A DNA stretch of 64,000 nucleotides from Psychroserpens mesophilus. GTDB lineage: Bacteria; Bacteroidota; Bacteroidia; Flavobacteriales; Flavobacteriaceae. Below, piece by piece: positions 1 through 8,801 of this stretch. Numbering within the stretch: position 1 is the first letter of the stretch; each line of letters opens with the position of its first letter. The stretch lies in the NCBI RefSeq assembly GCF_000826645.1, contig NZ_JXJP01000020.1, positions 186,001 through 250,000 on the forward strand. The letters run 5' to 3'. The position numbers were made by a program, and so were the translations under genes. The notes below the pieces were generated by a model, which saw nothing but the letters and a program-made list of their open reading frames with translations, was not told the origin of the DNA and did no database searches.

Positions 1-545
1 TGAAAAAAATCACTTATCTCTTTATTCTTTCAGTTTTATTAATAAACTGTAGTGGCAATGATGATTCTAATAACAATAACAATCAAGATCCATCTGATAC
101 TTTTGTTAGAGCCACTATTGATGGTGTTAGTTTTAATGCAACTGGAGTAAGTCTGTTTAATACAATTAATGCTCAACTCATTGAAAATGAAACTATATTT
201 GGATTAATAATTGTTGGTCAAGTCGCTGATGAATCTCTTAATTTCAGAAGTATTAGTATTGGGATAGGTGGCACTGATTTTAATGAAGTTATTTCTGGTT
301 TAGAGGTTCAGAGTCCTAATAATCAATTTACAGTAGAAGGAGGTTATTTTTTTGGTGACGCAAGTAGCAGTCGTAGTTCGGTATCTGATGAAGATGAATT
401 TATTAAAATAACATTTATTGATAAAGCTAATCAAATAATTTCTGGAGAATTTAGATTCTTGGCAATAGATGACGATGATGATAGTCTCATGTATAATGTA
501 ACTGAAGGTGAATTTAGTAATGTAAGTTATACAGTAATTGACTAA
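1..545 (+). CDS. Putative lipoprotein, DUF6252-like (5' end cut by window)
   Basis: The first base of the start codon lies just outside the window; the visible TG continues as an in-frame ORF of about 180 residues ending at TAA 543-545. The N-terminus is a lipoprotein signal: two lysines, a hydrophobic stretch, then the lipobox LLINC, followed by an Asp/Asn-rich linker (SGNDDSNNNNNQD) typical of surface lipoproteins in Bacteroidota. The mature part has alternating beta-strand-like segments and ends with a pattern (GEFRF...EGEFSNVSY) that resembles the DUF6252 family. Function is unknown. A good terminator follows directly, so this is probably a single gene or the last gene of an operon. The gene call is secure; the family name is from memory of the pattern. 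Confidence 0.75.
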   Translation, partial: KKITYLFILSVLLINCSGNDDSNNNNNQDPSDTFVRATIDGVSFNATGVSLFNTINAQLIENETIFGLIIVGQVADESLNFRSISIGIGGTDFNEVISGLEVQSPNNQFTVEGGYFFGDASSSRSSVSDEDEFIKITFIDKANQIISGEFRFLAIDDDDDSLMYNVTEGEFSNVSYTVID

Positions 546-566
546 TCTAGTGTATAAAATTTAATG

Positions 567-593
567 AAAACCATCTCAAATGTAGATGGTTTT
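567..593 (+). terminator. Rho-independent terminator after the lipoprotein gene
   Basis: A 10-bp perfect stem (AAAACCATCT, 567-576, with AGATGGTTTT, 584-593) encloses a 7-nt loop and runs into a T tract (590-596). It lies 20 nt after the lipoprotein stop codon and before priA. Confidence 0.85.
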
Positions 594-620
594 TTTATGC
601 AAACCCATTACCTTTGATGT

Positions 621-3074
621 GTGAATCATTTCATCAACGTCATATTACCAATTCCTTTAGAAAAGAGCTTTACTTATGCTATAACGCAAGCAGAAGCTGA
701 ATTTCTGAAACCAGGAATGCGTGTGTCTGTACCTTTCGGAAAGAGCAAAATTTACACTGGACTTGTTGAACGTATTCACCAGGAAGCGCCTCAGATTTAC
801 GAAGCTAAGGAAATCCATCAGATTCTTGATGAAACTCCTTTGGTAACATCTATTCAACTAAAGCATTGGCAATGGATCTCCAGTTATTATATGTGTACTG
901 TTGGTGAAGTCATGAGAGCAGCGTTACCAAATGCTTTTATTCTGGAAAGCGAAACAGTTGTCTATAGAAATACTGAAGTTCAGATCAATGATGAAGATTT
1001 AAAAGATGATGAATTTATAGTCTATGAAGCCTTACATCATCAGTCATCGCTTAAAATTCAGGATTTGATGGCTATTCTAGATAAAAAAAATGTGCTTCCA
1101 ACCATTAAGCGACTTTTAGAAAAAGATGTCATTAACGTTCAGGAGGAGATTTATGAAAAATATAAACCAAAGCTGGTTAGATATGTCAAATTAGCAACTG
1201 CTCATACGTCTGAAAAAGCACTTCAGGAATTGATGGATACCTTAAGTCGAGCGCCAAAGCAACGAGATGTGGTTATGACCTTGTTTTCGGTTTCTGCGCA
1301 AACTAAAAAGCCTGTAAAAGTTTCCGATTTAATTGATGAAAGTGATGCGTCTTCTGCAATTATAAAAACCTTAATTGATAAAGGTGTTTTAGAAGAATAT
1401 CACATTCAAGCTGATAGAGTGCACTATGAAGGTGATGACAATGAGGCGTCAAAACAATTAAATGAATATCAGGAAATAGCTTTAAGTGAAGTTATTCAAT
1501 CATTTAAAGATCAAAATATTACGCTTCTTTACGGAGTTACATCTTCTGGAAAAACAGAACTTTACGTTAAGCTTATTGAAACACAGTTAGCAAAGGGGAA
1601 TCAAGTCTTGTATTTGCTTCCAGAAATTGCTTTAACAACACAACTGGTGGAACGGCTTCAGAATTACTTCGGAGAAAAAGTAGCTGTATTTCACAGTAAA
1701 TATTCATCTCACGAACGTGTTGAAGTTTGGAATAATGTCCTGAATAACTCTCCGAAAGCACAGATTATTTTAGGAGCACGTTCTTCGGTGTTATTGCCTT
1801 TTCAAAACTTAGGATTAATCATTGTTGATGAAGAGCACGAATCGTCTTATAAACAATTTGATCCAGCACCACGATATCACGCCAGAGATACAGCTATTGT
1901 ATTAGCAAGTTTGTTTGAAGCTAAAACTTTGTTAGGTTCTGCGACGCCAAGTCTTGAAAGTTATTTTAATGCGCAACAAGGTAAATATGGTTTAGTAGAA
2001 CTCAAGCACAGATATAACAATGTGTTAATGCCGGACATTGAACTTATTGATATTAAAGACAAGCACAAGCGCAAACGTATGACAGGTCATTTTAGTGACC
2101 GACTTATTTTAGAGATGCAAGAGACCTTAAATGAAGGTCATCAAATTATCTTGTTTCAAAACAGACGTGGTTTCTCACCAATTGTTGAATGTAACACCTG
2201 TGGACATTCACCACAATGTCCTAATTGCGATGTGAGTTTAACATTTCATCAATATAAAAATCAGTTGCGCTGTCATTACTGTGGTTATCATTCCGTTATG
2301 CATAAAACCTGTGAAGCTTGTCATAGTGTTGAACTGGATTCTAAAGGCTTTGGAACAGAGCAGGTAGAGCAGGAGGCCAAATTGTTGTTTCCAAATCATA
2401 ATATAGCGCGAATGGATTTAGATACGACGCGTGGTAAATATGGTTATGAAAAAATAATAACAGCTTTAGAGCAGCAGGAAATTGATATTCTGGTTGGAAC
2501 CCAAATGCTTACTAAAGGTTTAGATTTTCGTAATGTTAAGTTAGTAGGTATTATGAATGCTGATAATATGCTGAATTTTCCAGATTTTAGAGCTCATGAG
2601 CGCAGTTATCAACTGATGGCTCAGGTGTCGGGTAGAGCAGGTCGAACCAAAGAACGAGGTAAAGTCCTGATTCAAACCTATAATCCGTTTCATCGCATTT
2701 TACAGCAAGTGTCTACAAATGAATATGAACAAATGTTTACTGAGCAAATGGATGATAGACATACCTATAAATATCCTCCAGTGTACAGAATGATAAAAAT
2801 TACCCTAAAGCACAAGGATTATCAAAAAGTAAATGTAGGAGCAGAGTGGTATGCAAAATCATTACGAACGGTCTTTGATAAACATGTTTTAGGACCAGAA
2901 TTTCCACCAGTAGCAAGAATTCGCAATCAGTATTTAAAACATATTCTGGTTAAAATCCCACAGAAACAATCACTATCAAAAACGAAAGAAGCTATTATTA
3001 AAATAAATAACAGCTTCTTAAGTGTAAAAGATTTTAGGGCAGTAAGAGTAATCTTAAATGTCGATAATTATTAA
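621..3074 (+). CDS. priA: Primosomal replication restart helicase PriA
   Basis: Superfamily 2 DNA helicase that reloads the replisome at stalled forks. The 817-residue protein has an N-terminal 3' DNA-binding domain (starting FINVILPIPLEKSFTY), a Walker A motif GVTSSGKT at 305-312, and the DEEH box at 403-406. A zinc-binding insertion follows, with cysteine pairs starting near residue 524 (CNTCGHSPQCPNCD, CHYC, CEAC), and then helicase C-terminal motifs (GTQMLTKGLDF, QVSGRAGR). Length is normal for the family. The start is GTG at 621: an in-frame TGA lies at 615-617 and the ATG at 617 is in another frame, so no ATG start is possible. It stands alone, between a terminator and an oppositely oriented regulator gene. 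Confidence 0.96.
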   Translation: MNHFINVILPIPLEKSFTYAITQAEAEFLKPGMRVSVPFGKSKIYTGLVERIHQEAPQIYEAKEIHQILDETPLVTSIQLKHWQWISSYYMCTVGEVMRAALPNAFILESETVVYRNTEVQINDEDLKDDEFIVYEALHHQSSLKIQDLMAILDKKNVLPTIKRLLEKDVINVQEEIYEKYKPKLVRYVKLATAHTSEKALQELMDTLSRAPKQRDVVMTLFSVSAQTKKPVKVSDLIDESDASSAIIKTLIDKGVLEEYHIQADRVHYEGDDNEASKQLNEYQEIALSEVIQSFKDQNITLLYGVTSSGKTELYVKLIETQLAKGNQVLYLLPEIALTTQLVERLQNYFGEKVAVFHSKYSSHERVEVWNNVLNNSPKAQIILGARSSVLLPFQNLGLIIVDEEHESSYKQFDPAPRYHARDTAIVLASLFEAKTLLGSATPSLESYFNAQQGKYGLVELKHRYNNVLMPDIELIDIKDKHKRKRMTGHFSDRLILEMQETLNEGHQIILFQNRRGFSPIVECNTCGHSPQCPNCDVSLTFHQYKNQLRCHYCGYHSVMHKTCEACHSVELDSKGFGTEQVEQEAKLLFPNHNIARMDLDTTRGKYGYEKIITALEQQEIDILVGTQMLTKGLDFRNVKLVGIMNADNMLNFPDFRAHERSYQLMAQVSGRAGRTKERGKVLIQTYNPFHRILQQVSTNEYEQMFTEQMDDRHTYKYPPVYRMIKITLKHKDYQKVNVGAEWYAKSLRTVFDKHVLGPEFPPVARIRNQYLKHILVKIPQKQSLSKTKEAIIKINNSFLSVKDFRAVRVILNVDNY

Positions 3075-3120
3075 GTTAGGTTAACGTTATATCTTCAAAC
3101 GAAATAATCTTAAATGCCTT

Positions 3121-3816
3121 TTAAATATTATTTAAAGCGTCAACAAGTTGGGTTTTCTTATTTCTACTAAGCGGAATCTCATAGGCGCCAACTTCAACGT
3201 TTTTGCTATTAAATCGATCAACTTTGTCAAGGTTAACGATATAGGATTTATGGATTCTTAAAAATTTACCTTCCGGTAACTCGTGTTCAAATGCTTTCAT
3301 TGTAGATAAAACGACTAAGCTATTTTCTTCAGTAACTAATTTTACATAATCACCAAGAGCTTCAATCCATTTAATATCTTTAATGTACACTTTTCGTTTT
3401 TTCAGGTTACTTTTTACGAAGATGTGTTCTCCGTCAGTTTCATTGAAATCAAGCTTTAGTTTATGTTGTTCAAGCGCTTTTTCTACAGAAGTATTAAATC
3501 GTTCCCTAGTGATAGGTTTTTGTAGATAATCGGTTGCATCATAATTAAAAGCTTTAAATGCGTATTCAGTTTTACCTGTAACGAAAATAATTTGGGGTTT
3601 GTTGTTGAGTACGTCAAGCAGTTCGAAACCGTTAAGAACAGGCATTTCAATATCTAGGAAGATTAAATCTACCTTGTGAGTATTGAGTCCGTTTTTGGTC
3701 TCTAATGCACTACTGTATTCTGCAATAAGGTTAAGTGAGGAATGATTCTCAATTAACTTTACAATCGATAATCGTTGAATCGCAGAATCATCAACTACTA
3801 CACAGTTTAAAGTCAT
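3121..3816 (-). CDS. LytTR-family response regulator
   Basis: Two-component response regulator of the AlgR/LytR type, 231 residues from the ATG at 3816; a longer reading to 3885 would add residues with no family match. Residues 1-120 form a receiver domain with acidic pair D9-D10, phospho-acceptor D55 in LIFLDIEMP, T80 and K100 (YLQKP). Residues about 135-230 form a LytTR DNA-binding domain (FVKSNLKKRKVYIKDIKWIE, then FLRIHKSYIVNLDKV and IPLSRNKK). No histidine kinase gene is adjacent, so its partner is encoded elsewhere. LytTR proteins bind pairs of direct repeats about two helical turns apart; such a pair occurs near 15.9 and 18.5 kb, but linking the two is speculation. Confidence 0.92.
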   Translation of the reverse strand: MTLNCVVVDDSAIQRLSIVKLIENHSSLNLIAEYSSALETKNGLNTHKVDLIFLDIEMPVLNGFELLDVLNNKPQIIFVTGKTEYAFKAFNYDATDYLQKPITRERFNTSVEKALEQHKLKLDFNETDGEHIFVKSNLKKRKVYIKDIKWIEALGDYVKLVTEENSLVVLSTMKAFEHELPEGKFLRIHKSYIVNLDKVDRFNSKNVEVGAYEIPLSRNKKTQLVDALNNI

Positions 3817-3952
3817 AACATTATTATATTTTAGGTTAAGATATCGACAATAGTACAAAAAATTCGGATAAAAACCAAAAAACATCGGTCAAATGCGTTT
3901 TTTAACAAAATTTTAAGAAAATAATCTGACTTGAATTTAAGATACAAAAATG

Positions 3953-3983
3953 TTGTCAAATATAGAATAAATAGTTATTTTTG
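3953..3983 (+). promoter_or_regulatory. Promoter of the rpsF-rpsR-rplI operon
   Basis: A textbook Bacteroidota promoter: TTG at 3953-3955, a 20-nt spacer and TATTTTTG at 3976-3983 (consensus TAnnTTTG), about 30 nt before the rpsF ATG. Because the -7 box covers 3981, a TTG start codon there for rpsF can be ruled out. Confidence 0.85.
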
Positions 3984-4013
3984 CACCCATTTTTAATTGT
4001 AAAATACATTTAT

Positions 4014-4352
4014 ATGAATCATTATGAAACTGTTTTCATCTTAAATCCCGTTTTATCTGATGACCAGATAAAGGAAACAGTACAGAAATATGAAGATTTT
4101 CTTGTTTCTAGAGGAGCGAAGATGATAGCCAAAGAAGATTGGGGCTTAAAAAAATTAGCGTACCCAATTCAAAACAAAAAAAGTGGATTCTACCACTTAT
4201 TTGAGTACACTGTTGATGGAGAAGTAATAAATCCATTAGAAGTAGAGTTTAGACGTGATGAGCGTTTTATGCGTTACTTAACAGTAAAATTAGACAAGCA
4301 TGCGATTGCTTGGGCAGAAAAGAGAAGAAACAGAGATAAACAAAAAGCGTAA
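4014..4352 (+). CDS. rpsF: 30S ribosomal protein bS6
   Basis: bS6 binds the central domain of 16S rRNA together with bS18. The protein has 112 residues from ATG 4014 and starts [19 protein letters not shown], the usual bS6 N-terminus. A conserved segment [22 protein letters not shown] lies near residues 48-68 and [14 protein letters not shown] near the C-terminus. The ATG is preferred over an upstream TTG because that TTG sits inside the promoter -7 box. It is the first gene of a three-gene ribosomal operon; rpsR starts 2 nt after its stop codon. Confidence 0.98.
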   Translation: MNHYETVFILNPVLSDDQIKETVQKYEDFLVSRGAKMIAKEDWGLKKLAYPIQNKKSGFYHLFEYTVDGEVINPLEVEFRRDERFMRYLTVKLDKHAIAWAEKRRNRDKQKA

Positions 4353-4354
4353 TT

Positions 4355-4651
4355 ATGTCTTCAATTGAACAACAAGCAAAAGGAAAAAAAGATGGAGAGA
4401 TCAGATATCTTACTCCATTAAATATTGATACGAGTAAAACTAAAAAGTATTGCCGTTTCAAAAAATCTGGAATCAAGTATGTTGATTACAAAGATGCAGA
4501 CTGGTTACTAGGTTTTGTAAATGAGCAAGGTAAATTGTTACCAAGACGTTTAACAGGAACTTCTTTAAAATACCAAAGAAAAGTATCTGTTGCTGTAAAA
4601 AGAGCTCGTCACTTGGCATTAATGCCTTACGTAGCAGATTTATTAAAATAA
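4355..4651 (+). CDS. rpsR: 30S ribosomal protein bS18
   Basis: 98 residues. It shows the bS18 core [18 protein letters not shown], where a single cysteine and basic residues precede the IDYKD-like motif, and the C-terminal segment [29 protein letters not shown] that contacts 16S rRNA. The extra N-terminal stretch ([28 protein letters not shown]) is common in Bacteroidota bS18. It lies between rpsF (2 nt upstream) and rplI (13 nt downstream), so it is cotranscribed with both. Confidence 0.98.
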   Translation: MSSIEQQAKGKKDGEIRYLTPLNIDTSKTKKYCRFKKSGIKYVDYKDADWLLGFVNEQGKLLPRRLTGTSLKYQRKVSVAVKRARHLALMPYVADLLK

Positions 4652-4664
4652 AATACCAATAACT

Positions 4665-5126
4665 ATGGAACTTATATTAAAACAAGACGTTGAAAATTTA
4701 GGATTTAAAGACGATATTGTAACAGTAAAGAACGGTTATGGTAGAAATTTTCTAATTCCTCAAGGTCAAGCTGTAATGGCAACGCCTTCTGCTAAAAAAG
4801 TATTGGCAGAAACTTTAAAGCAAAGAGCTTATAAAGAGAAAACAATTATTGCAGAAGCTGAAAAAACTGCTGAGGCAATTAAATTATTAGATATTAAATT
4901 AACTTCTAAAGCTGGAACAGGCGCAACTGCAGGAGATAAATTATTTGGTTCTATTACCAATATGGATTTAGCGAATGCACTTAAAAATGAAGGTCACGAT
5001 GTAGAAAAGAAATACATTTCTATCGTTGGTGGTAACATTAAGCGTTTAGGTCAGTACGAAGCTGCAATCAGACTACATAGAGATGTGCAGGTAGATTTAA
5101 CTTTTGAAGTTATAGCAGAAGCTTAA
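4665..5126 (+). CDS. rplI: 50S ribosomal protein bL9
   Basis: 153 residues. The N-terminal domain begins MELILKQDVENLGFKDDIV and includes the signature GYGRNFLIPQGQAV (about 24-37). A long connecting helix rich in Lys, Glu and Ala follows (about 45-80), then the C-terminal domain with TGATAGDKLFGSITN. It is the last gene of the rpsF-rpsR-rplI operon, and a strong terminator follows 19 nt after the stop codon. Confidence 0.98.
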   Translation: MELILKQDVENLGFKDDIVTVKNGYGRNFLIPQGQAVMATPSAKKVLAETLKQRAYKEKTIIAEAEKTAEAIKLLDIKLTSKAGTGATAGDKLFGSITNMDLANALKNEGHDVEKKYISIVGGNIKRLGQYEAAIRLHRDVQVDLTFEVIAEA

Positions 5127-5145
5127 TACTTAATAGTAATATATT

Positions 5146-5175
5146 AAAAGCCTCAACATCACGTTGAGGCTTTTT
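5146..5175 (+). terminator. Terminator of the ribosomal operon
   Basis: Stem AAAAGCCTCAAC (5146-5157) pairs with GTTGAGGCTTTT (5163-5174) around the loop ATCAC and runs into T residues. It lies directly after rplI. Confidence 0.9.
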
Positions 5176-5193
5176 CAATTTTAAACTTTAAAA

Positions 5194-5242
5194 GGATTCT
5201 GTACTTAAGCTAAGAATCCGTTTGCGGAAACCATTTGTCCGC
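5194..5242. repeat. Two small adjacent inverted repeats before the DUF6495 gene
   Basis: GGATTCT (5194-5200) pairs with AGAATCC (5213-5219), and GCGGA (5224-5228) pairs with TCCGC (5238-5242). They fill the space between the rplI terminator and the next start codon, so they would lie in the leader of the downstream gene or in its promoter. Stems are short and the role is unknown. Confidence 0.4.
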
Positions 5243-5259
5243 CAGAATACTTGTATCAA

Positions 5260-5733
5260 ATGAAATATTCAAGACTTACAAAAGAGCAATTTGAAGAATT
5301 GCATCAAGAATTCATCAATTTTTTAGCAACACAATCTATTACTGCTGAAGAATGGTCAGAAATCAAAACTAACAAACCAGAAGTTGCTGAGCAGGAACTT
5401 GATGTGTTTAGCGATTTAATCTGGGAAGGTGTCTTGTCTAAAGTAGATTATTTAGAACATATTTCTCCGCAGCACATGCATTTATTCCATTGCACGCCTA
5501 AAGAAATGAGACTTATTGCACTTAAAATAAAAGCTTCAGATATAGACATTACTACGGAAGAAGGATACGATTGGTTTAGAAATAATTTATTGTCTGATGA
5601 TGTTGAATTTTTCACAGCGAAAAAAGACTATTCAGAACATAAAAATCAGGATAAGTTTAAACTCATTCAGGAAGGAGCGAATATCACCAAAGGTGAATTA
5701 TATCAGTATTTTGAGAATTTAGTGAGTAAATAA
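5260..5733 (+). CDS. Conserved hypothetical protein, DUF6495-like
   Basis: A 157-residue acidic cytoplasmic protein without signal peptide or membrane segment. It begins MKYSRLTKEQFEELHQEF and contains the conserved-looking core EQELDVFSDLIWEGVLSKVDYLEH, then CTPKEMRLIAL, in agreement with a family I recall as DUF6495 from Flavobacteriia. The start is ATG 5260; the TTG nine bases upstream adds only three residues. Function is unknown. It has its own leader, separated from rplI by a terminator. Confidence 0.75.
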   Translation: MKYSRLTKEQFEELHQEFINFLATQSITAEEWSEIKTNKPEVAEQELDVFSDLIWEGVLSKVDYLEHISPQHMHLFHCTPKEMRLIALKIKASDIDITTEEGYDWFRNNLLSDDVEFFTAKKDYSEHKNQDKFKLIQEGANITKGELYQYFENLVSK

Positions 5734-5858
5734 GCTAAGTTGTTAAGTCGTTTGTTGTTGATATGATAAGCAGTTAGAATATCATGTAATTCAAAATCAG
5801 TCTAAAATCAGTCTAAAATCTGTTATCTAAAAGCGAAGCGGTCTATTGTCTTGTTTAC

Positions 5859-7097
5859 TTACTCATAACGCAAGGACTCAATAGGATCAAGTCTTGCAGC
5901 TTTGTTTGCTGGATATGAACCAGAAATAACAGCAACAACAAATGTAATTATAGTAGCTGCAATCATGGCTGTCCATGGAATCACAAATGTGAATTCTACA
6001 ATGGCAGCAAATATAAAACCAAGGAGAATACCAAGAATTATTCCTAAAATGCCTCCTAACTGACCAATAATAATGGTTTCAATAAAAAACTGAAACGCAA
6101 TGGTGCTTCGCTTCGCACCTAATGCTTTTCTTACACCAATTTCACGAGTTCGTTCAGTTACTGAAACAAGCATCATATTAAGCAAGGCAATCGTTGATCC
6201 AAAAATAGTAATGATGCTAATAATCCATGCAATGGTTTCTAAAACTCCCGTTATGGTTGCAATGCGATTGATCAAGTCATCACTTCGTTCTAATCCGAAA
6301 TTGTTTTCTTCAACAGGATTTAATTTTCTAATATTTCTAAACAATAAAATGGCTTCATCCTGTGCACCAGCAAGCATATCTTTTTTATCCGTTTTAACAC
6401 TCAAGCTGTAATTTATGTTAGGATTAGTAAAAATCGTACGAGCTTTTTGAAGCGGTAAAAGCACTCTGAGATCCTGGTTATTTCCAAATGTTGCACCTTT
6501 TTCTTTTAGAACGCCAACCACCTTAAATTTTGCACCTCTAATACTAATGGTTTTATTGATCGGATTGACGTTAGAAAGAAGCGCTTTTCTAAGATCACTA
6601 CCAATTACACATACATTATTACTGTTCTGAACATCAAAATAATTTAAGTCTCTACCCAAATCGATTTCTAAGCCAGAATTGGTAATATAATTTTCATTAA
6701 TTCCTAAAACCTGAACTTCAGGATCTGTTTTTACATTATCATATTTGATTTCTGCTAAAGTTGTACCTACAAAGGATATCGACGTTTTGGTAAATGGAAA
6801 TGAATAGTTTTCCTCAAATTCTTTAACATCCCGATAACTTATAACCGGATTTACTTTTTGCTTTTCACCATTTTGGCGCTGCGTGTTAAATTCGTATTGC
6901 TGAATATTAAACGTATTTGCTCCCATAGATGAAAAATCACTTGAAATCGTATATTCTAGTGCGGAAACAGCACTCAAAATGCCAACCAAGGCTGTAATAC
7001 CAATGGCTATAATTAAGACGGTAAGAATCGTACGTAGTAATTGGCTTCTGATAGAATCAAAAGCAATTCGGATATTTTCTCTAACTAATGAAAACAT
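5859..7097 (-). CDS. ABC transporter permease, MacB/FtsX type
   Basis: 412 residues with the MacB-like fold. The cytoplasmic N-terminus (MFSLVRENIRIAFDSIRSQLLRT) leads into a first membrane helix at about 20-42. A large periplasmic MacB_PCD domain (about 45-275) follows, then three C-terminal helices (about 285-310, 335-360, 375-400) that form the FtsX domain. The conserved ERTREIGVRKALGAKR coupling segment is present near 315-330. Such permeases use ATP for mechanical work on the outer membrane side (lipoprotein, peptide or macrolide export) rather than forming a channel. No ATPase gene lies next to it, so the partner must be elsewhere. Substrate unknown. Confidence 0.9.
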   Translation of the reverse strand: MFSLVRENIRIAFDSIRSQLLRTILTVLIIAIGITALVGILSAVSALEYTISSDFSSMGANTFNIQQYEFNTQRQNGEKQKVNPVISYRDVKEFEENYSFPFTKTSISFVGTTLAEIKYDNVKTDPEVQVLGINENYITNSGLEIDLGRDLNYFDVQNSNNVCVIGSDLRKALLSNVNPINKTISIRGAKFKVVGVLKEKGATFGNNQDLRVLLPLQKARTIFTNPNINYSLSVKTDKKDMLAGAQDEAILLFRNIRKLNPVEENNFGLERSDDLINRIATITGVLETIAWIISIITIFGSTIALLNMMLVSVTERTREIGVRKALGAKRSTIAFQFFIETIIIGQLGGILGIILGILLGFIFAAIVEFTFVIPWTAMIAATIITFVVAVISGSYPANKAARLDPIESLRYE

Positions 7098-7234
7098 ATT
7101 GTGTATTATATGTGGTTGCGTTTTAATGTAAGACTACAAAACACTTATAAAGTTACTATAAAATTGAAATAACTTAGGATTCCCTCTAAAAATTATAATA
7201 TTTTTGTGAAGATTTGAATTGATACCCATAGGCT

Positions 7235-7282
7235 TGTCATTTCAAGCGCAGTCGATAAATCTTTAACTCAATATTAAAGATT
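7235..7282. repeat. Partial copy of a dispersed GC-richer repeat plus inverted repeat
   Basis: The stretch GTCATTTCAAGCGCAGTCGA resembles the arm of the dyad at 54253-54325 (TCGAGCGCAGTCGA) and is less AT-rich than its surroundings. It is followed by AATCTTTAA (7258-7266) paired with TTAAAGATT (7274-7282). It lies between the permease gene and hisS, which diverge. Confidence 0.45.
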
Positions 7283-7335
7283 GACTAATAATTATTGTTT
7301 TACTAAAAAAGATTTCCACTTTCGTGGGAAATATT

Positions 7336-8706
7336 ATGGCACAAAAACCAAGCATACCAAAAGGTACCAGAGATTTTAATCCTGAAGAAGTCGCAAAACG
7401 CAATTATATTTTTAATACAATCAAGGCGCAATTTGAAATCTTTGGTTTTCAGCCTATCGAAACACCAAGTTTTGAAAATTCAGACACCTTGATGGGAAAA
7501 TATGGTGAGGAAGGTGATCGCTTGATTTTTAAGATATTGAATAGTGGTGATTATTTGAGCAAGGTAGATGCTAACTTATATAGTTCTAAAGATTCCACAA
7601 AAATAACCTCAAGTATTTCTGAAAAAGCCCTTCGTTATGACCTTACCGTTCCGTTTGCGAGATACGTGGTGCAACACCAGAATGAAATTGACTTTCCTTT
7701 TAAGCGCTATCAAATTCAACCTGTCTGGAGAGCAGATCGACCTCAAAAAGGACGATTTAGAGAGTTTTATCAATGTGATGCCGATGTTGTTGGTAGTAAT
7801 TCGCTTTGGCAGGAAGTTGAATTTGTTCAATTGTATGATGCTGTATTTTCTGCTTTAGGTTTGAATGGTGTTACTATAAAAATCAATAACCGTAAAATTC
7901 TATCAGGAATTGCTGAAGTTATTGGAGCTCAGGATAAGCTTATCGATTTTACGGTAGCTTTAGATAAACTTGATAAAATAGGAGAGGAGAAGGTGAAGGC
8001 TGAAATGTTAGAGAAAGGTATTCCAGAGGCTGGTATTGATAAATTACAACCGTTGTTTAGCTTACGAGGCGATTTTAGTTCTCAAATTAAGGAGTTGAAA
8101 TCCATTCTTAATAGTTCTGAAGAAGGACAAAAGGGCATTGAAGAATTAGAGTTTATAAATCAAGGAATTGAAACGCTTGGTTTAAAAACAGCAAAACTTC
8201 AGTTAGACGTTACCTTAGCTAGAGGCTTAAATTATTATACTGGAGCCATTTTTGAAGTATCAGCTCCTGAAGGTGTAAGCATGGGATCGATTGGAGGAGG
8301 AGGCCGTTACGATGATTTAACAGGAATTTTTGGATTAAAAGATGTGAGTGGCGTAGGCATAAGTTTCGGTCTAGATCGAATTGCTTTGGTGCTTGAAGAT
8401 TTGAATTTATTTCCTGAAACCATCAGTACAACTGTAAAAGTATTGTTTATCAATTTTGGAGATGCTGAAGCTATGGCAAGTATGAAAGCTATAAAGCGAT
8501 TACGTGAACATGGCCTAAGTGCAGAATTATTTCCTGATCATAAAAAGACCATCAAGCAATTCAATTATGCTAATAAGCGTAACATACCTTATGTTGTACT
8601 TTTAGGTGAATCTGAAATGAAAGCCAATACCTTCACTTTAAAAAATATGAAAACAGGCGATCAGGAGTCACTGTCTTTTGATGCGATGTTGAAGTACCTG
8701 CAATAG
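7336..8706 (+). CDS. hisS: Histidine--tRNA ligase
   Basis: Class II aminoacyl-tRNA synthetase that charges tRNA-His, 456 residues from ATG 7336; a GTG at 7324 is the alternative start. Visible motifs: PKGTRDF at the N-terminus, class II motif 2 as [22 protein letters not shown], the histidine-binding signature [14 protein letters not shown], then [13 protein letters not shown] and motif 3 [11 protein letters not shown]. The C-terminal anticodon-binding domain starts near residue 365 ([13 protein letters not shown]). It is a single gene ending at a bidirectional terminator. Confidence 0.97.
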   Translation: MAQKPSIPKGTRDFNPEEVAKRNYIFNTIKAQFEIFGFQPIETPSFENSDTLMGKYGEEGDRLIFKILNSGDYLSKVDANLYSSKDSTKITSSISEKALRYDLTVPFARYVVQHQNEIDFPFKRYQIQPVWRADRPQKGRFREFYQCDADVVGSNSLWQEVEFVQLYDAVFSALGLNGVTIKINNRKILSGIAEVIGAQDKLIDFTVALDKLDKIGEEKVKAEMLEKGIPEAGIDKLQPLFSLRGDFSSQIKELKSILNSSEEGQKGIEELEFINQGIETLGLKTAKLQLDVTLARGLNYYTGAIFEVSAPEGVSMGSIGGGGRYDDLTGIFGLKDVSGVGISFGLDRIALVLEDLNLFPETISTTVKVLFINFGDAEAMASMKAIKRLREHGLSAELFPDHKKTIKQFNYANKRNIPYVVLLGESEMKANTFTLKNMKTGDQESLSFDAMLKYLQ

Positions 8707-8740
8707 GTTATCTCAGTTTTTAAAATATCATAAAAAAGTA

Positions 8741-8768
8741 AAAGCCTCAAATTTCTTTGAGGCTTTTT
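8741..8768. terminator. Bidirectional terminator between hisS and the giant gene
   Basis: AAAGCCTCAAA (8741-8751) pairs with TTTGAGGCTTT (8756-8766) around the loop TTTC. T residues follow on the plus strand and A residues precede on the other side, so it can serve both convergent genes. Confidence 0.88.
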
Positions 8769-8801
8769 ACATAAGTTAAGTTTAAGGTAGATTTGGGTCT
8801 A

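Noticed and set aside
3981-4013. A TTG start for rpsF at 3981
   Set aside because: It lies inside the -7 box TATTTTTG of a well-formed promoter, and the bS6 N-terminus starts at ATG 4014.
5789-5819. Short direct repeat ATCAGTCTAAA twice after the DUF6495 gene
   Set aside because: Only two adjacent 13-nt units in a small gap, most likely simple slippage.
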